Assembly: GCF_018320785.1 (NCBI RefSeq)
Contig: NC_054882.1
Coordinates: 307,501 to 371,500, forward strand
DNA: 64,000 bases
DNA from: Cheilinus undulatus
Taxonomy: Eukaryota; Chordata; Actinopteri; Labriformes; Labridae
Direction of reading: 5' to 3'
Numbering within the stretch: the stretch's first letter is position 1; each line of letters starts with the position of its first letter. Below are positions 22,851 through 59,111 of the stretch, one piece after another. Below the pieces are notes generated by a model. That model was not told where the DNA came from, searched no databases, and saw only the letters and a list, made by a program, of their open reading frames with translations. Made by a program: the position numbers and the translations under genes.

Positions 22851-25800
22851 GAAAGAGTAACTAAAGCCAGAGTTTGATTTATAGAGTAACTAAAGCCAGA
22901 GTTTGATTAATAGAGTAACTAAAGCCAGAGTTTGATTTATAGAGTAACTAAAGCCAGAGTTTGATTTATAGAGTAACTAAAGCCAGAGTTTGATTTATAG
23001 AGTAACTAAAGCCAGAGTTTGATTAATAGAGTAACTAAAGCCAGAGTTTGATTTATAGAGTAACTAAAGCCAGAGTTTGATTTATAGAGTAACTAAAGCC
23101 AGAGTTTGATTTATAGAGTAACTAAAGTCAGAGTTTGATTTATAGAGTAACTAAAGCCAGAGTTTGATTTAAAGAGTAACTAAAGCCAGAGTTTGATTTA
23201 TAGAGTAACTAAAGCCAGAGTTTGATTTATAGAGTAACTAAAGCCAGAGTTTGATTTAAAAACTTACTAAAGTCAGAGTTTGATTTATAGAGTAACTAAA
23301 GCCAGAGTTTGATGTATAAAGTAACTAAAGCCAGAGTTTGATTTAGAGTAACTAAAGCCAGAGTTTGATTTATAGAGTAACTAAAGCCAGAGTTTGATTA
23401 ATAGAGTAACTAAAGCCAGAGTTTGATTTAAAAACTTACTAAAGCCAGAGTTTGATTTATAGAGTAACTAAAGCCAGAGTTTGATTTAAAAACTTACTAA
23501 AGTCAGAGTTTGATTTATAGAGTAACTAAAGCCAGAGTTTGATGTATAAAGTAACTAAAGCCAGAGTTTGATTTAGAGTAACTAAAGCCAGAGTTTGATT
23601 TATAGAGTAACTAAAGCCAGAGTTTGATTAATAGAGTAACTAAAGCCAGAGTTTGATTTATAGAGTAACTAAAGCCAGAGTTTGATTTAAAAACTTACTA
23701 AAGTCAGAGTTTGATTTATAGAGTAACTAAAGCCAGAGTTTGATTTAAAGAGTAACTAAAGCCAGAGTTTGATTTATAGAGTAACTAAAGTCAGAGTTTG
23801 ATTTATAGAGTAACTAAAGCCAGAGTTTGATGTATAAAGTAACTAAAGCCAGAGTTTGATTTAGAGAGTGACTAAAGCCAGAGTTTGATTTAAAGAGTAA
23901 CTTAAGCCAGAGTTTGATTTATAGAGTAACTAAAGCCAGAGTTTGATTTAAAAGCTTACTAAAGTCAGAGTTTGATTTAAAGAGTAACTAAAGCCAGAGT
24001 TTGATTTATAGAGTAACTAAAGCCAGAGTTTGATTTAAAGAGTAACTAAAGCCAGAGTTTGATGTAAACAGTAACTAAAGCCAGAGTTTGATGTACAGAG
24101 TAACTAAAGCCAGAGTTTGATGTATAGAGTAACTAAAGCCAGAGTTTGATTTAAAGAGTAACTAAACTCAGAGTTTGATTTATAGAGTAACTAAAGTCAG
24201 AGTTTGATGTATAGAGTAACTAAAGCCAGAATTTGATTTAGAGAGTAACTAAAGTCAGAGTTTGATGTATAGAGTAACTAAAGCCAGAATTTGATTTAGA
24301 GAGTAACTAAAGCCAGAGTTTGATGTACAGAGTAACTAAAGCCAGAGTTTGATGTATAGAGTAACTAAAGTCAGAGTTTGATTTAGAGAGTACCTAAAGC
24401 CAGAGTTTGATTTAAAGACCTACTAAAGTCAGAGTTTGATTTATAGAGTAACTAAAGCCAGAGTTTGATGTATAGAGTACCTAAAGCCAGAGTTTGATTT
24501 AAAGACCTACTAAAGTCAGAGTTTGATTTAGAGAGTAACTAAAGCCAGAGTTTGATTTAGAGAGTGACTAAAGCCAGAGTTTGATGTATAGAGTACCTAA
24601 AGCCAGAGTTTGATTTAAAGACTTACTTAAGTCAGAGTTTAATGTATAGAGCACCTAAAGCCAGAGTTTGATTTAGAGAGTAACTAAAGCCAGAGTTTGA
24701 TTTAAAGACCTACTAAAGTCAGAGTTTGATTTATAGAGTAACTAAAGCCAGAGTTTGATTTAGAGAGTGACTAAAGCCAGAGTTTGATTTAGAGAGTAAC
24801 TAAAGCCAGAGTTTGATTTAAAGACTTACTTAAGTCAGAGTTTAATGTATAGAGCACCTAAAGCCAGAGTTTGATTTAGAGAGTGACTAAAGCCAGACTT
24901 TGATTTAAAGAGTAACTAAAGCCAGAGTTTGATTTGAACTTACTAAAGTCAGAGTTTGATTTAAAGAGTAACTAAAGCCAGAGTTTGATTTATAGAGTAA
25001 CTAAAGCCAGAGTTTGATTTAAAGAGTAACTAAAGCCAGAGTTTGATGTAAACAGTAACTAAAGCCAGAATTTGATTAAGAGAGTAACTAAAGCCAGAGT
25101 TTGATTTATAGAGTAACTAAAGCCAGAGTTTGATTTATAGAGTAACTAAAGCCAGAGTTTGATTTAAAGAGTAACTAAAGCCAGAGTTTGATGTAAACAG
25201 TAACTAAAGCCAGAATTTGATTAAGAGAGTAACTAAAGCCAGAGTTTGATTTATAGAGTAACTAAAGCCAGAGTTTGATTTAGAGAGTAACTAAACTCAG
25301 AGTTTGATTTAAAGAGTAACTAAAATCAGAGTTTGATGTATAGAGTAACTAAAGCCAGAATTTGATTTAGAGAGTAACTAAAGTCAGAGTTTGATGTAAA
25401 GAGTAACTAAAGCCAGAGTTTGATGTATAGAGTAACTAAAGCCAGAATTTGATTTAAAGAGTAACTAAAGCCAGAGTTTGATGTATAGAGTAACTAAAGT
25501 CAGAGTTTGATTGATAGAGCACCTAAAGCCAGAGTTTGATTTAAAGACCTACTAAAGTCAGAGTTTGATTTAAAGAGTAACTAAAGCCAGAGTTTGATTT
25601 AAAGACCTACTAAAGTCAGAGTTTGATTTATAGAGTAACTAAAGCCAGAGTTTGATTGATAGAGTAACTAAAGCCAGAGTTTGATTTAGAGAGTAACTAA
25701 AGTCAGAGTTTGATGTGAAGAGTAACTAAAGCCAGAGTTTGATTTATAGAGTAACTAAAGCCAGAGTTTCATTTAAAGACCTACTAAAGTCAGAGTTTGA

Positions 25801-28800
25801 TTTAAAGACTTACTTAAGTCAGAGTTTAATGTATAGAGCACCTAAAGCCAGAGTTTGATTTAGAGAGTAACTAAAGCCAGAGTTTGATTTAAAGACCTAC
25901 TAAAGTCAGAGTTTGATTTATAGAGTAACTAAAGCCAGAGTTTGATTTAGAGAGTGACTAAAGCCAGAGTTTGATTTAAAGAGTAACTAAAGCCAGAGTT
26001 TGATTTAAAGACTTACTTAAGTCAGAGTTTAATGTATAGAGCACCTAAAGCCAGAGTTTGATTTAGAGAGTGACTAAAGCCAGACTTTGATTTAAAGAGT
26101 AACTTAAGCCAGAGTTTGATTTGAACTTACTAAAGTCAGAGTTTGATTTAAAGAGTAACTAAAGCCAGAGTTTGATTTATAGAGTAACTAAAGCCAGAGT
26201 TTGATTTAAAGAGTAACTAAAGCCAGAGTTTGATGTAAACAGTAACTAAAGCCAGAATTTGATTAAGAGAGTAACTAAAGCCAGAGTTTGATTTATAGAG
26301 TAACTAAAGCCAGAGTTTGATTTAAAGAGTAACTAAAGCCAGAGTTTGATGTAAACAGTAACTAAAGCCAGAATTTGATTAAGAGAGTAACTAAAGCCAG
26401 AGTTTGATTTATAGAGTAACTAAAGCCAGAGTTTGATTTAAAGAGTAACTAAACTCAGAGTTTGATTTAAAGAGTAACTAAAATCAGAGTTTGATGTATA
26501 GAGTAACTAAAGCCAGAATTTGATTTAGAGAGTAACTAAAGTCAGAGTTTGATGTAAAGAGTAACTAAAGCCAGAGTTTGATTTATAGAGTAACTAAAGC
26601 CAGAATTTGATTTAAAGAGTAACTAAAGCCAGAGTTTGATGTATAGAGTAACTAAAGTCAGAGTTTGATTGATAGAGCACCTAAAGCCAGAGTTTGATTT
26701 AAAGAGTAACTAAAGCCAGAGTTTGATTTAAAGACCTACTAAAGTCAGAGTTTGATTTATAGAGTAACTAAAGCCAGAGTTTGATTGATAGAGTAACTAA
26801 AGCCAGAGTTTGATTTAGAGAGTAACTAAAGTCAGAGTTTGATGTGAAGAGTAACTAAAGCCAGAGTTTGATTTATAGAGTAACTAAAGCCAGAGTTTCA
26901 TTTAAAGACCTACTAAAGTCAGAGTTTGATTTAAAGAGTAACTAAAGTCAGAGTTGATTTAAAGAGTAACTAAAGCCAGAGTTTGATTTAAAGACCTACT
27001 AAAGTCAGAGTTTGATTTATAGAGTAACTAAAGCCAGAGTTTGATTGATAGAGTACCTAAAGCCAGAGTTTGATTTAGAGAGTAACTAAAGTCAGAGTTT
27101 GATGTGAAGAGTAACTAAAGCCAGAGTTTGATGTATAGAGTAACTAAAGTCAGAGTTTGATTTAAAGACCTACTAAAGTCAGAGTTTGATTTATAGAGTA
27201 CCTAAAGCCAGAGTTTGATTTAAAGAGTAACTAAAGTCAAAGTTTATTTAAAGAGTACCTAAAGCCAGAGTTTGATTTAAAGACCTACTAAAGTCAGAGT
27301 TTGATTTATAGAGTAACTAAAGCCAGAGTTTGATTTAAAGACCTACTAAAGTCAGAGTTTGATTTAAAGAGTAACTAAAGCCAGAGTTTGATTTAAAGAC
27401 CTACTAAAGTCAGAGTTTGATTTATAGAGTAACTAAAGCCAGAGTTTGATTTATAGAGTAACTAAAGCCAGAGTTTCACTTAAAGACCTACTAAAGTCAG
27501 AGTTTGATTTAAAGAGTAACTAAAGTCAGAGTTGATTTATAGAGTAACTAAAGCCAGAGTTTGATTTAAAGAGTAACTAAAGCCAGAGTTTGATTTAGAG
27601 ACCTACTAAAGTCAGAGTTTGATTTAAAGAGTAACTAAAGCCAGAGTTTGATTTAAAGACCTACTAAAGTCAGAGTTTGATTTATAGAGTAACTAAAGCC
27701 AGAGTTTGATTTAAAGACCTACTAAAGCCAGAGTTTGATTTAAAGAGTACCTAAAGCCAGAGTTTGATTTAGAGAGTAACTAAAGTCAGAGTTTGATGTG
27801 AAGAGTAACTAAAGCCAGAGTTTGATTTATAGAGTAACTAAAGCCAGAGTTTCATTTAAAGACCTAGTAAAGTCAGAGTTTGATTTAAAGAGTAACTAAA
27901 GTCAGAGTTGATTTATAGAGTAACTAAAGCCAGAGTTTGATTTAAAGACCTACTAAGGTCAGAGTTTGATTTAAAGAGTAACTAAAGCCAGAGTTTGATT
28001 TAAAGAGTAACTAAAGCCAGAGTTTGATTTAGAGACCTACTAAAGTCAGAGTTTGATTTAAAGAGTAACTAAAGCCAGAGTTTGATTTAAAGACCTACTA
28101 AAGTCAGAGTTTGATTTAGAGAGTAACTAAAGCCAGAGTTTGATTTAAAGACCTACTAAAGCCAGAGTTTGATTTAAAGAGTCCCTAAAGTCAGAGTTTG
28201 ATTTATAGAGTAACTAAAACCAGAGGTTGATTGATAGAGTACCTAAAGCCAGAGTTTGATTTAAAGACCTACTAAAGCCAGAGTTTGATTTAGAGAGTAA
28301 CTAAAGCCAGAGTTTGATTTATAGAGTAACTAAAGTCAGAGTTTGATGTAAAGAGTAACTAAAGCCAGAGTTTGATTTAGAGAGTAACTAAAGCCAGAGT
28401 TTGATTAAAAGACATACTAAGGTCAGAGTTTGATTTAAAGAGTAACTAAAGTCAGAGTTTGATTGATAGAGTACCTAAAGCCAGAGTTTGATTTATTGAG
28501 TAACTAAAGCCAGAGTTTGATTTATAGAGTAACTAAAGCCAGAGTTTGTTTTATAGAGTAACTAAAGCCAGAGTTTGATTTAGAGAGTAACTAAAGCCAG
28601 AGTTTGATTTATAGAGTAACTAAAGCCAGAGTTTGATTTATAGAGTAACTAAAGCCAGAGTTTGATTAATAGAGTAACTAAAGCCAGAGTTTGATTTAGA
28701 GAGTAACTAAAGCCAGAGTTTGATTTAAAGAGTAACTTAAGCCAGAGTTTGATGTATAGAGTAACTAAAGCCAGAGTTTGATGTATAGAGTACCTAAAGC

Positions 28801-28927
28801 CAGAGTTTGATGTATAGAGTACCTAAAGCCAGAGTTTGATGTATAGAGTACCTAAAGCCAGAGTTTGATGTATAGAGTACCTAAAGCCAGAGTTTGATGT
28901 ATAGAGTAACTAAAGCCAGAGTTTGAT
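22851..28927. repeat. 29-bp minisatellite, about 209 copies
   Basis: The unit is AGAGTAACTAAAGCCAGAGT followed by TTGATTTAT, 29 bases. Variants include AAAGACCTACTAAAGTCAG, AAACAGTAACT and AGAGCACCTAAAG. A rare variant, AATGTATAGAGCACC, occurs at 24641, 24844, 25828 and 26031; the spacings 203, 984 and 203 show a block of about 1,187 bases duplicated within the array. The array begins about 90 bases upstream of the clec14a start codon, so it occupies the promoter side of that gene. Confidence 0.95.
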
Positions 28928-30281
28928 CTGGTTCTCACACTGACCAGGACCCAGGAAGGACCAGACCCAGAACTGCAGCTTTTACCTCCCATCAGCAACA
29001 GTTTAACCCTCTTTCCCTCTGAGAGACCAACCAGCTCTAGAGTGAAAATAAAATGCTGGAGATTTTTGAGACATTTAGCCCGGGACAGATTCAGGCTTTG
29101 CTTTATTATCTGATGCTAGTAACGCGTGTTCTCATTGGCCAATCCCGAAATATGACTTTGTTCAACCATCAGAGGAATGTCCTGTTAAAGTTAAGGAGAG
29201 AGTGTCATGAAGAAGAGGAAGCTCCCTGGTTCCTGTCAGGATGGATCTTTATCTCTCTAATTCTCTCTCTGTTAACTTAATTCCAACCCCCACCCCCACT
29301 CCATCCACCCCCCCACTCGTTCTCTCTCTCTCTCTCTCTCTCTTTAAACACGTTAAACCCTTTAGCTAAATGAACCCGTTTAACTCTTTAATGAAGTTTT
29401 CTCACCGTCTGTGAATCTCACGTCCTCTCCACCACTGATTCATTCAGCTCCTCTCTGTCTCCAGGACTTCGTCTCTTCGTGGTCCTGGTTTCTTCTAGGT
29501 TCTCCTCCTGTCTCCTCCTCTCTCTCTTAAACTTTTTCACTACCTCGCTCCTCTTCGTCTCTTCTTCTGTGCCGTCTCTCCTTACCGTCTCCTCCACAGT
29601 AGCTCTACTAACAGACCGTCCACCGGCCTCACCCCTCCTCCCCTCCACTGCCCCCTCCCCGGACCTCCCCAGCCCTCCTCTCCTCCAGGACAGGAAGTGT
29701 GCTGTGTCTTGATATGGCGAGCTCGTTTCCTCCAGAGAAACGCTGCCACTCACTCAGAGAGATTAGAACAATCAACCCAGTCCATATTCAAAGTTTGGAC
29801 CTGAACATTCAAATCAAACTTTATTGATCTTGTTCACAGATAAACAGATGTACCTGAACAGGTGGGATGAAATAAACCTTCAGCATAGAGATTTAAAGAG
29901 GACAAGGTTCTTAAAGATGTACATTTTTGATCACAGTTCAATTCAGACAAGTAGACTCAATCATGTTTGTGTGACACGTCATTATAATGTCAAAGATCAT
30001 CGTTATGCTGATGATGTACTACTGTATATGTCTATGTAGGAAATTCTCTTGACTTTCTTCGTATTAATCATTGAAATTAGCGTTGTTTTATCCTGTTTTT
30101 CATCCTTTTCATGGACTACATTACCAGGACTTAGACCCATCTGAAAATTAAGATAACAAATAATGGCAGTTGTTATCTCTCATCATAATGAGAACACTGA
30201 CAACCCAGAAATGTTGACTCTACAACTATGGCCCACTATTTCACAAAAGGGCAGCGGAAAGCCTCAACATCCCTAGCTTCA
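28928..30281. other. Spacer with pyrimidine-rich part, no gene supported
   Basis: A (TC)n run lies at about 29318-29343, and pyrimidine-rich sequence fills about 29440-29700. An open frame at 29053-29280 (75 codons) shows no recognisable domain. The LINE-like fragment near 29980 and the start of a dispersed repeat near 30222 are listed separately. Confidence 0.5.
29980..30039 (+). mobile_element. LINE reverse-transcriptase fragment
   Basis: The plus-strand frame reads HYNVKDHRYADDVLLYMSM and then a stop. The YADD core with flanking H-YADD--LY is the catalytic motif of non-LTR retrotransposon reverse transcriptases. Only about 20 codons are recognisable, so this is at most a small decayed piece, and a chance match cannot be excluded. 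Confidence 0.45.
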
Positions 30282-30300
30282 TGAACATTCTATCCTCTGT
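30222..30300. repeat. Left flank of a dispersed repeat, also at 45641-45735
   Basis: Sequence from ACAACTATGGCCCACTATTT to the first GATGATGTCATC matches 45641-45735 with scattered differences, including CTA(T/C)GGCC, CACAAAAGG/GCAAAAAAGG and TTCA(T/C)GAACATTC. The homology runs straight into minisatellite sequence at both places. This suggests that the array seed was part of a dispersed element. Confidence 0.7.
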
Positions 30301-31470
30301 CTTTGAAGATGATGTCATCCTTTAAAATCTACAAAACATTCCTACCTCTACCTTTGAAGATGATGTCATCCTTTGAAACCGACAAAACATTCCGTCCTTT
30401 ACCTTTGAAGATGATGTCATCCTTAGAAACCTATAAAACATTCCTACCTCTACCTTTGAAGATGATGTCATCCTTTGAAACCGACAAAACATTCCGTCCT
30501 TTACCTTTGAAGATGATGTCATCCTTAGAAACCTATAAAACATTCCTACCTCTACCTTTGAAGATGATGTCATCCTTTGAAACCTACAAAACATTCCGTC
30601 CTTACCTTTGAAGATGATGTCATCCTTTAAAATCTACAAAACATTCCTTCCTCTACCTTTGAAGATGATTTCATCCTTTGAAACCTACAAAACATTCCAT
30701 CCTTTACCTTTGAAGATGATTTCATCCTTAGAAACCTATAAAACATTCCTACCTCTACCTTTGAAGATGATGTCATCCTTTGAAACCTACAAAACATTCC
30801 GTCCTTACCTTTGAAGATGATGTCATCCTTTAAAATCTACAAAACATTCCTTCCTCTACCTTTGAAGATGATTTCATCCTTTGAAACCTACAAAACATTC
30901 CATCCTTTACCTTTGAAGATGATGTCATCCTTTGAAACCTACAAAACATTCCGTCCTCTACCTTCGAAGATGATTTCATCCTTTAAAATCTACAAAACAT
31001 TCCATCCCCTACCTTTGAAGATGAGGTCATCCTTAGAAACCTATAAAACATTCCATCCTTTACCTTTGAAAATGATGTCATCCTTTGAAACCTATAAAAC
31101 ATTCCTTCCTTTACCTTTGAAGATGTTTTCATACTTTGAAACCTATAAAACATTCCGTCCTTTACCTTTGAAGATGATTTCATCCTTTGAAACCTACAAA
31201 ACATTCCGTCCTTTACCTTTGAAGATAATTTCATCCTTTGAAACCTATAAAACATTCCATCCTTTGAAACCTATAAAACATTCCTTCCTTTACCTTTGAA
31301 GATGATGTCATCCTTTGAAACCTATAAAACATTCCTTCCTTTACCTTTGAAGATGATGTCATCTTTAGAAACCTATAAAACATTCCATCCTTTACCTTTG
31401 AAGATGATGTCATCCTTAGAAACCTACAAAACATTCCTACCTCTACCTTTGAAGATGAGGTCATCCTTTG
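30282..31470. repeat. 51-bp minisatellite, about 23 copies
   Basis: The unit is CCTTTGAAGATGATGTCATC followed by CTTTGAAACCTATAAAACATTCCGTCCTTTA, 51 bases. Because 51 is a multiple of three, both strands carry long open frames with a 17-residue period (for example KMMSSFETYKTFRPLPL); I treat these as artefacts. The unit shares its core with the arrays at 13.7-20.8 kb and 45.8-47.6 kb. Confidence 0.95.
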
Positions 31471-32479
31471 AAGTTAACAAATCAAAATGGTCCTTGAGGA
31501 TGTTCATGTCTCACTGAAGAGATAATCTTGGTCCAGATGGAGACTGATGGTATTGTTGAAATTTTAAAGTCACTGAGGAGGCTCTAGGAGGCTCTAGGAG
31601 GCTCTAGGAGGCTCTAGGAGGCTCTAGGAGGCTCTAGGAGGCATTGCATTAAATGATCATCAAAGTCTTTGAAAATGAAAAGTGCTTCTTACTGGATTGA
31701 AGTCCCCTTGAGGAGATTTCAGGGGTCCTTATGTACCTTGAGGAGTTCCAGTGGTCTCTTAGGGGTTAACTGTGGTCCTTGAATTCAAGCTAGCTTATCC
31801 TTGAAGGGAGTATTATGGTTGTTGAAAAGGTAACAGTGATTTTTAAAGTCACAATAACAGTTCTTGCAGGGGGTTCAGGTTTCCTTTAGGACCTTCCTGG
31901 ATCTTTGACTTCATTTAAATGTTCCAAGTACTTTTCAAGGAAGTTGAGTTTACCTTGAAGGACCTTGAGGAGCTCTTGAGAAGTTTTAAAAAAACCTTTA
32001 GGCCTCACATTAACACAAAGTGATGTTTGTAGGTTCGAGATTTCTCAAGGATTCCAGGACTCAGTGATAACCTGAACAAGGAGGGGTTTAACTGTGTCAT
32101 AGGTGATCCTTGGAAGAGTTCCAGGACTTTAAAGGATGTTTTGAACTTCCTTTAAATTTCAGAATAAGGTTTCGTTGCTCATCAGAATGCTGACATTAGT
32201 TTTATTGCGAAAATTTGTGCTGTGACAGGAAGTGACTCTGATTAATGAACAGCTACTGGGAGTATTGTATTTAAACAAACCGTGGAAACACTCCAGGAGG
32301 AGGATTGTTGTCACGGCGACCCAGATGCTTCCTGGAGGAAGTGTGTGAAGAATGACAGGAAGTGGAGGGTCGTGAACAGGGAGCTCGGACTAACCGCTGT
32401 TGTCATGGTGACGCAGCAGTGGTCAGACTGACTAGAAGAGTGCTAATCCTCGTCTGATTCAATTCAGATTTAAGATCAG
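31471..32479. other. Spacer with a 10-bp repeat, no gene seen
   Basis: GCTCTAGGAG is repeated about six times at 31580-31640. The following 500 bases contain many loose CCTTGAGGAG-like words that look like an old degenerate repeat. Nothing coding is recognised. Confidence 0.55.
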
Positions 32480-33270
32480 GGACTCTGGTCTCTAGTGTGT
32501 CTTGTCTTGGTGAACTCTGGTCTTGGGGGTGTCTTGGTCTGGTCTTGGTGAACTGTGGTCTTGGGATGTCTTGGTCTTGGTGAACTTTGGTCTTGGGGGT
32601 GTCTTGGTCTGGTCTTGGGGAACTGTGGTCTTGGGATGTCTTGGTCTTGGTGAACTTTGGTCTTCGGGGTGTCTTGGTCTTGGTGAACTCTAGTCTTGGT
32701 CTTGTCTCGGTCTGGTCTTGGTCTTGTCTCAGTCTGGTCTCGGTTTTGTCTCAGTCTGGTTTTGGTCTTGTCTCGGTCTGGTCTTGGTCTTGTCTCAGGC
32801 TGGTCTTGGGCTTGGTCTTGTCTCGGTCTGGTCTTGGTCTAGTCTCGGTCTGGTCTTGGTCTTGTCTCGGTCTGGTCTGGTCTTGGTCTTGTCTCGGTCT
32901 GGTCTTGGTCTTGTCTCGGTCTGGTCTCGGTCTTGTCTCGGTCTGGTCTCGGTCTTCTCTTGGTCTGGTCTCGGTCTAGTCTCGGTCTAGTCCTGGTCTT
33001 GTCTCGGTCTGGTCTTGGTCTGGTCTCGGTCTGGTCTTGGTCTAGTCTCGGTCTGGTCTTGGTCTTGTCTCGGTCTGGTCTTGGTCTAGTCTCGGTCTGG
33101 GTCTGGGTCTGGTCTGGGTCTAGTCACGGTCTGGTCTTGGTCTGGTCTGGGTCTGGTCTTGGTCTAGTCTTGGTCTAGTCTTGGTCTGGGTCTGGTCTGG
33201 GTCTGGTCTTGGTCTAGTCACGGTCTGGGTCTGGTCTGGTCTGGGTCTGGTCTGGGTCTGGTCTTGGTAA
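32480..33270. repeat. GGTCTT/GGTCTGG-type simple repeat
   Basis: Irregular alternation of TGGTCTTGG, TCTGGTCTCGG and GGTCTAGTC, largely lacking A on the plus strand. Long Leu/Val/Ser/Trp-rich open frames run through it but are simply translated repeat. Confidence 0.92.
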
Positions 33271-34035
33271 ACAGCGTTAGCATACAATCAGACTAAAGAA
33301 TAATAGTCTGATATCGTACCGCCAAGACTGCGGCCAGACCGCCTTAAAACGGCTAAAATCCAGTCCTTAGACCCCCTTACACCAACGGCTGAGAGAAGGG
33401 GAGTGAGCTGAGTTCAGAAGGACTCCCAGGACTTTAGTCTGGCTTTGGAATCTTGTCTGGGACTTTGAAACCGGACTAAGATCTGCTGATTAATGAAAAC
33501 AAACAGGATGAGGCAGGAGCATCCTCAGACTCCTCTCTGGTCAGACCTGAGGAGGAAACACATGTCCTTATTGGCTTACCCTCGCTGATGATGTCATCAC
33601 ATAGCTTCTAGATGAGGTGACTCAGTGATTGATCACTGATCAGCTGTTCCTCTCTGATGAGGAGAGAGCGACTTCCTGTGATCCTTTCCAAAATAAAAGC
33701 CTCTGAATGGTAATAAGGGCTCCTCTTCTGTGTTTAAAAGCATCCTCATCAGATTGATTTCACTCTCAGGAGCATCACCTGGGCAAGTCTCCATGGTAAC
33801 CGAGCTGAAACCTGGAGGCGGGACTCTGTTTTTATAGAGGTGTTTGTTTCAGCGGGGCGTCACCACGGCAACAGAGGCAGACAGAACAAAAGAGAGGGTC
33901 ATCGCCACAGATACAGAGTCTGAGAGGGTCAGACAGTGGACAGGAGAGGAGGAGAGGTGGAGGATACTGCCCCCTGGTGGAGCACCTCACCTTTACATCT
34001 ACCTACATCCTCAAAGACACAAGCAGGTTTATATG
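33271..34035. other. Spacer, no gene seen
   Basis: This is unique-looking sequence downstream of sec23a. A 67-codon open frame at 33844-34047 has no recognisable domain and runs into the next repeat array. Confidence 0.5.
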
Positions 34036-34402
34036 AGACCAGATTAAACCTGCAGAGGCCAGATTAAACCTGCAGAGGCCAGATTAAACCTGCAGAGGCC
34101 AGATTAAACCTGCAGAGACCAGATTAAACCTGCAGGGACCAGATTAAACCTGCAGGGACCAGATTAAACCTGCAGAGGCCAGATTAAACTTGCAGGGACC
34201 AGATTAAACCTGCAGAGACCAGATTAAACCTGCAGGGACCAGATTAAACCTGCAGAGACCAGATTAAACTTGCAGGGACCAGATTAAACCTGCAGAGGCC
34301 AGATTAAACCTGCAGGGACCAGATTAAACCTGCAGGGACCAGATTAAACCTGCAGGGACCAGATTAAACCTGCAGGGACCAGATTAAACTTGCAGGGACC
34401 AG
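34036..34402. repeat. 20-bp minisatellite, about 18 copies
   Basis: The unit is AGATTAAACCTGCAGGGACC with variants TGCAGAGGCC, TGCAGAGACC and AAACTTGCAGG. The period is exactly 20 bases. Confidence 0.95.
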
Positions 34403-35072
34403 TTCAGAACTACAGTCATAAACCCTTTTTACCCTCAGACAGAGGGAGACCAGGCCTGGACCAGAGTTTTTATCAGTACAGAAACCAGATGACGGGGTAG
34501 AGGGGTTTGTAGACGTTTAAAAATCCAGTACTGGAGTGTTTTGTTTTTTTTTTCTTTTTTTTCAGCATCAAACTTTACAGGCATGTTTTGGGACCTCCGA
34601 GACCAAAATAAACTTGTCTTATAAGGTAAAATACGTGACCTTCAAGTCAGAGCTCAGGGGGAAGAAACAGCTGGTTTTGGTTTAAAAGAAGGCTTTTATT
34701 GTGAAGGAAACAAAGAAATAGTTCCTCCATCAGCCCTGAGAGCTCGTTGACTCTCAGGCCTGCAGGAAGCAACCAAAGAAAAACAGATAAATACTTAAAG
34801 ACCATCAAAAGTCCACCACTGATCGGCTCCTTCAAAATAAAACGTCCTGTTTGATCTCTTTAAAGGCAGCCGGTGGTCAAATATCCAAAACCAGAGGAGG
34901 GTAACATGCGTCTCTATTGGCTGTCTTTGTTCTGAGCACTGCTGCTGGTTGGCTGATGTGGACATGTGACACGTAAAGAAACACTGCTTGTTATATCGTT
35001 GGTTGTCATGGAAACAGAGGCAGCAAAGAGAAAAGCATAAACAAAAAAGAAAGAGAACTATGGCGGCAGAGG
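34403..35072 (-). other. sec23a 3' UTR and downstream flank
   Basis: On the minus strand this follows the sec23a stop codon at 35073-35075. A poly(A) signal at 34695-34700 would give a 3' UTR of about 390 bases. A T-rich run lies at about 34540-34565. Confidence 0.55.
34695..34700 (-). terminator. Likely sec23a poly(A) signal
   Basis: AATAAA on the minus strand lies about 375 bases after the sec23a stop. The wider word CTTTTATTGTGAAGG (plus strand, 34693-34707) recurs three times in a sec23a intron at 35752-35818. Confidence 0.55.
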
Positions 35073-58862
<23,790 letters not shown>

Positions 58863-59111
58863 TTAGCTATGTAAACGCGTTCAGCTGAACCGCGCTGTAC
58901 GATCCTCATTCTAGCGATGTAAACTCTAATCGCCATGACAAACCTGGGAAATCAGTGTCAGGAAAAAGCTGTAAACTCAGTTTACAGAGCAGAAATACTG
59001 AGTACATATCTGACATTCAACATCTAATAAACACAAAGTCCTCCAGCACTCTACACATTACACAAAAACAACCAAAATATTTCCACAAAAATACTCAAAA
59101 CAGAAATATGA
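58863..59111. other. sec23a upstream sequence, no exon found
   Basis: I looked in all minus-strand frames for the conserved Sec23 N-terminus (YLEFIQQNE, SWNVWPSS) and did not find it here. A plus-strand open frame at 58955-59173 runs into the repeat and has no domain. Confidence 0.55.

Noticed and set aside
29053-29280. 75-codon open frame after the 29-bp array
   Set aside because: No recognisable domain, no splice partner, and a length within chance expectation.
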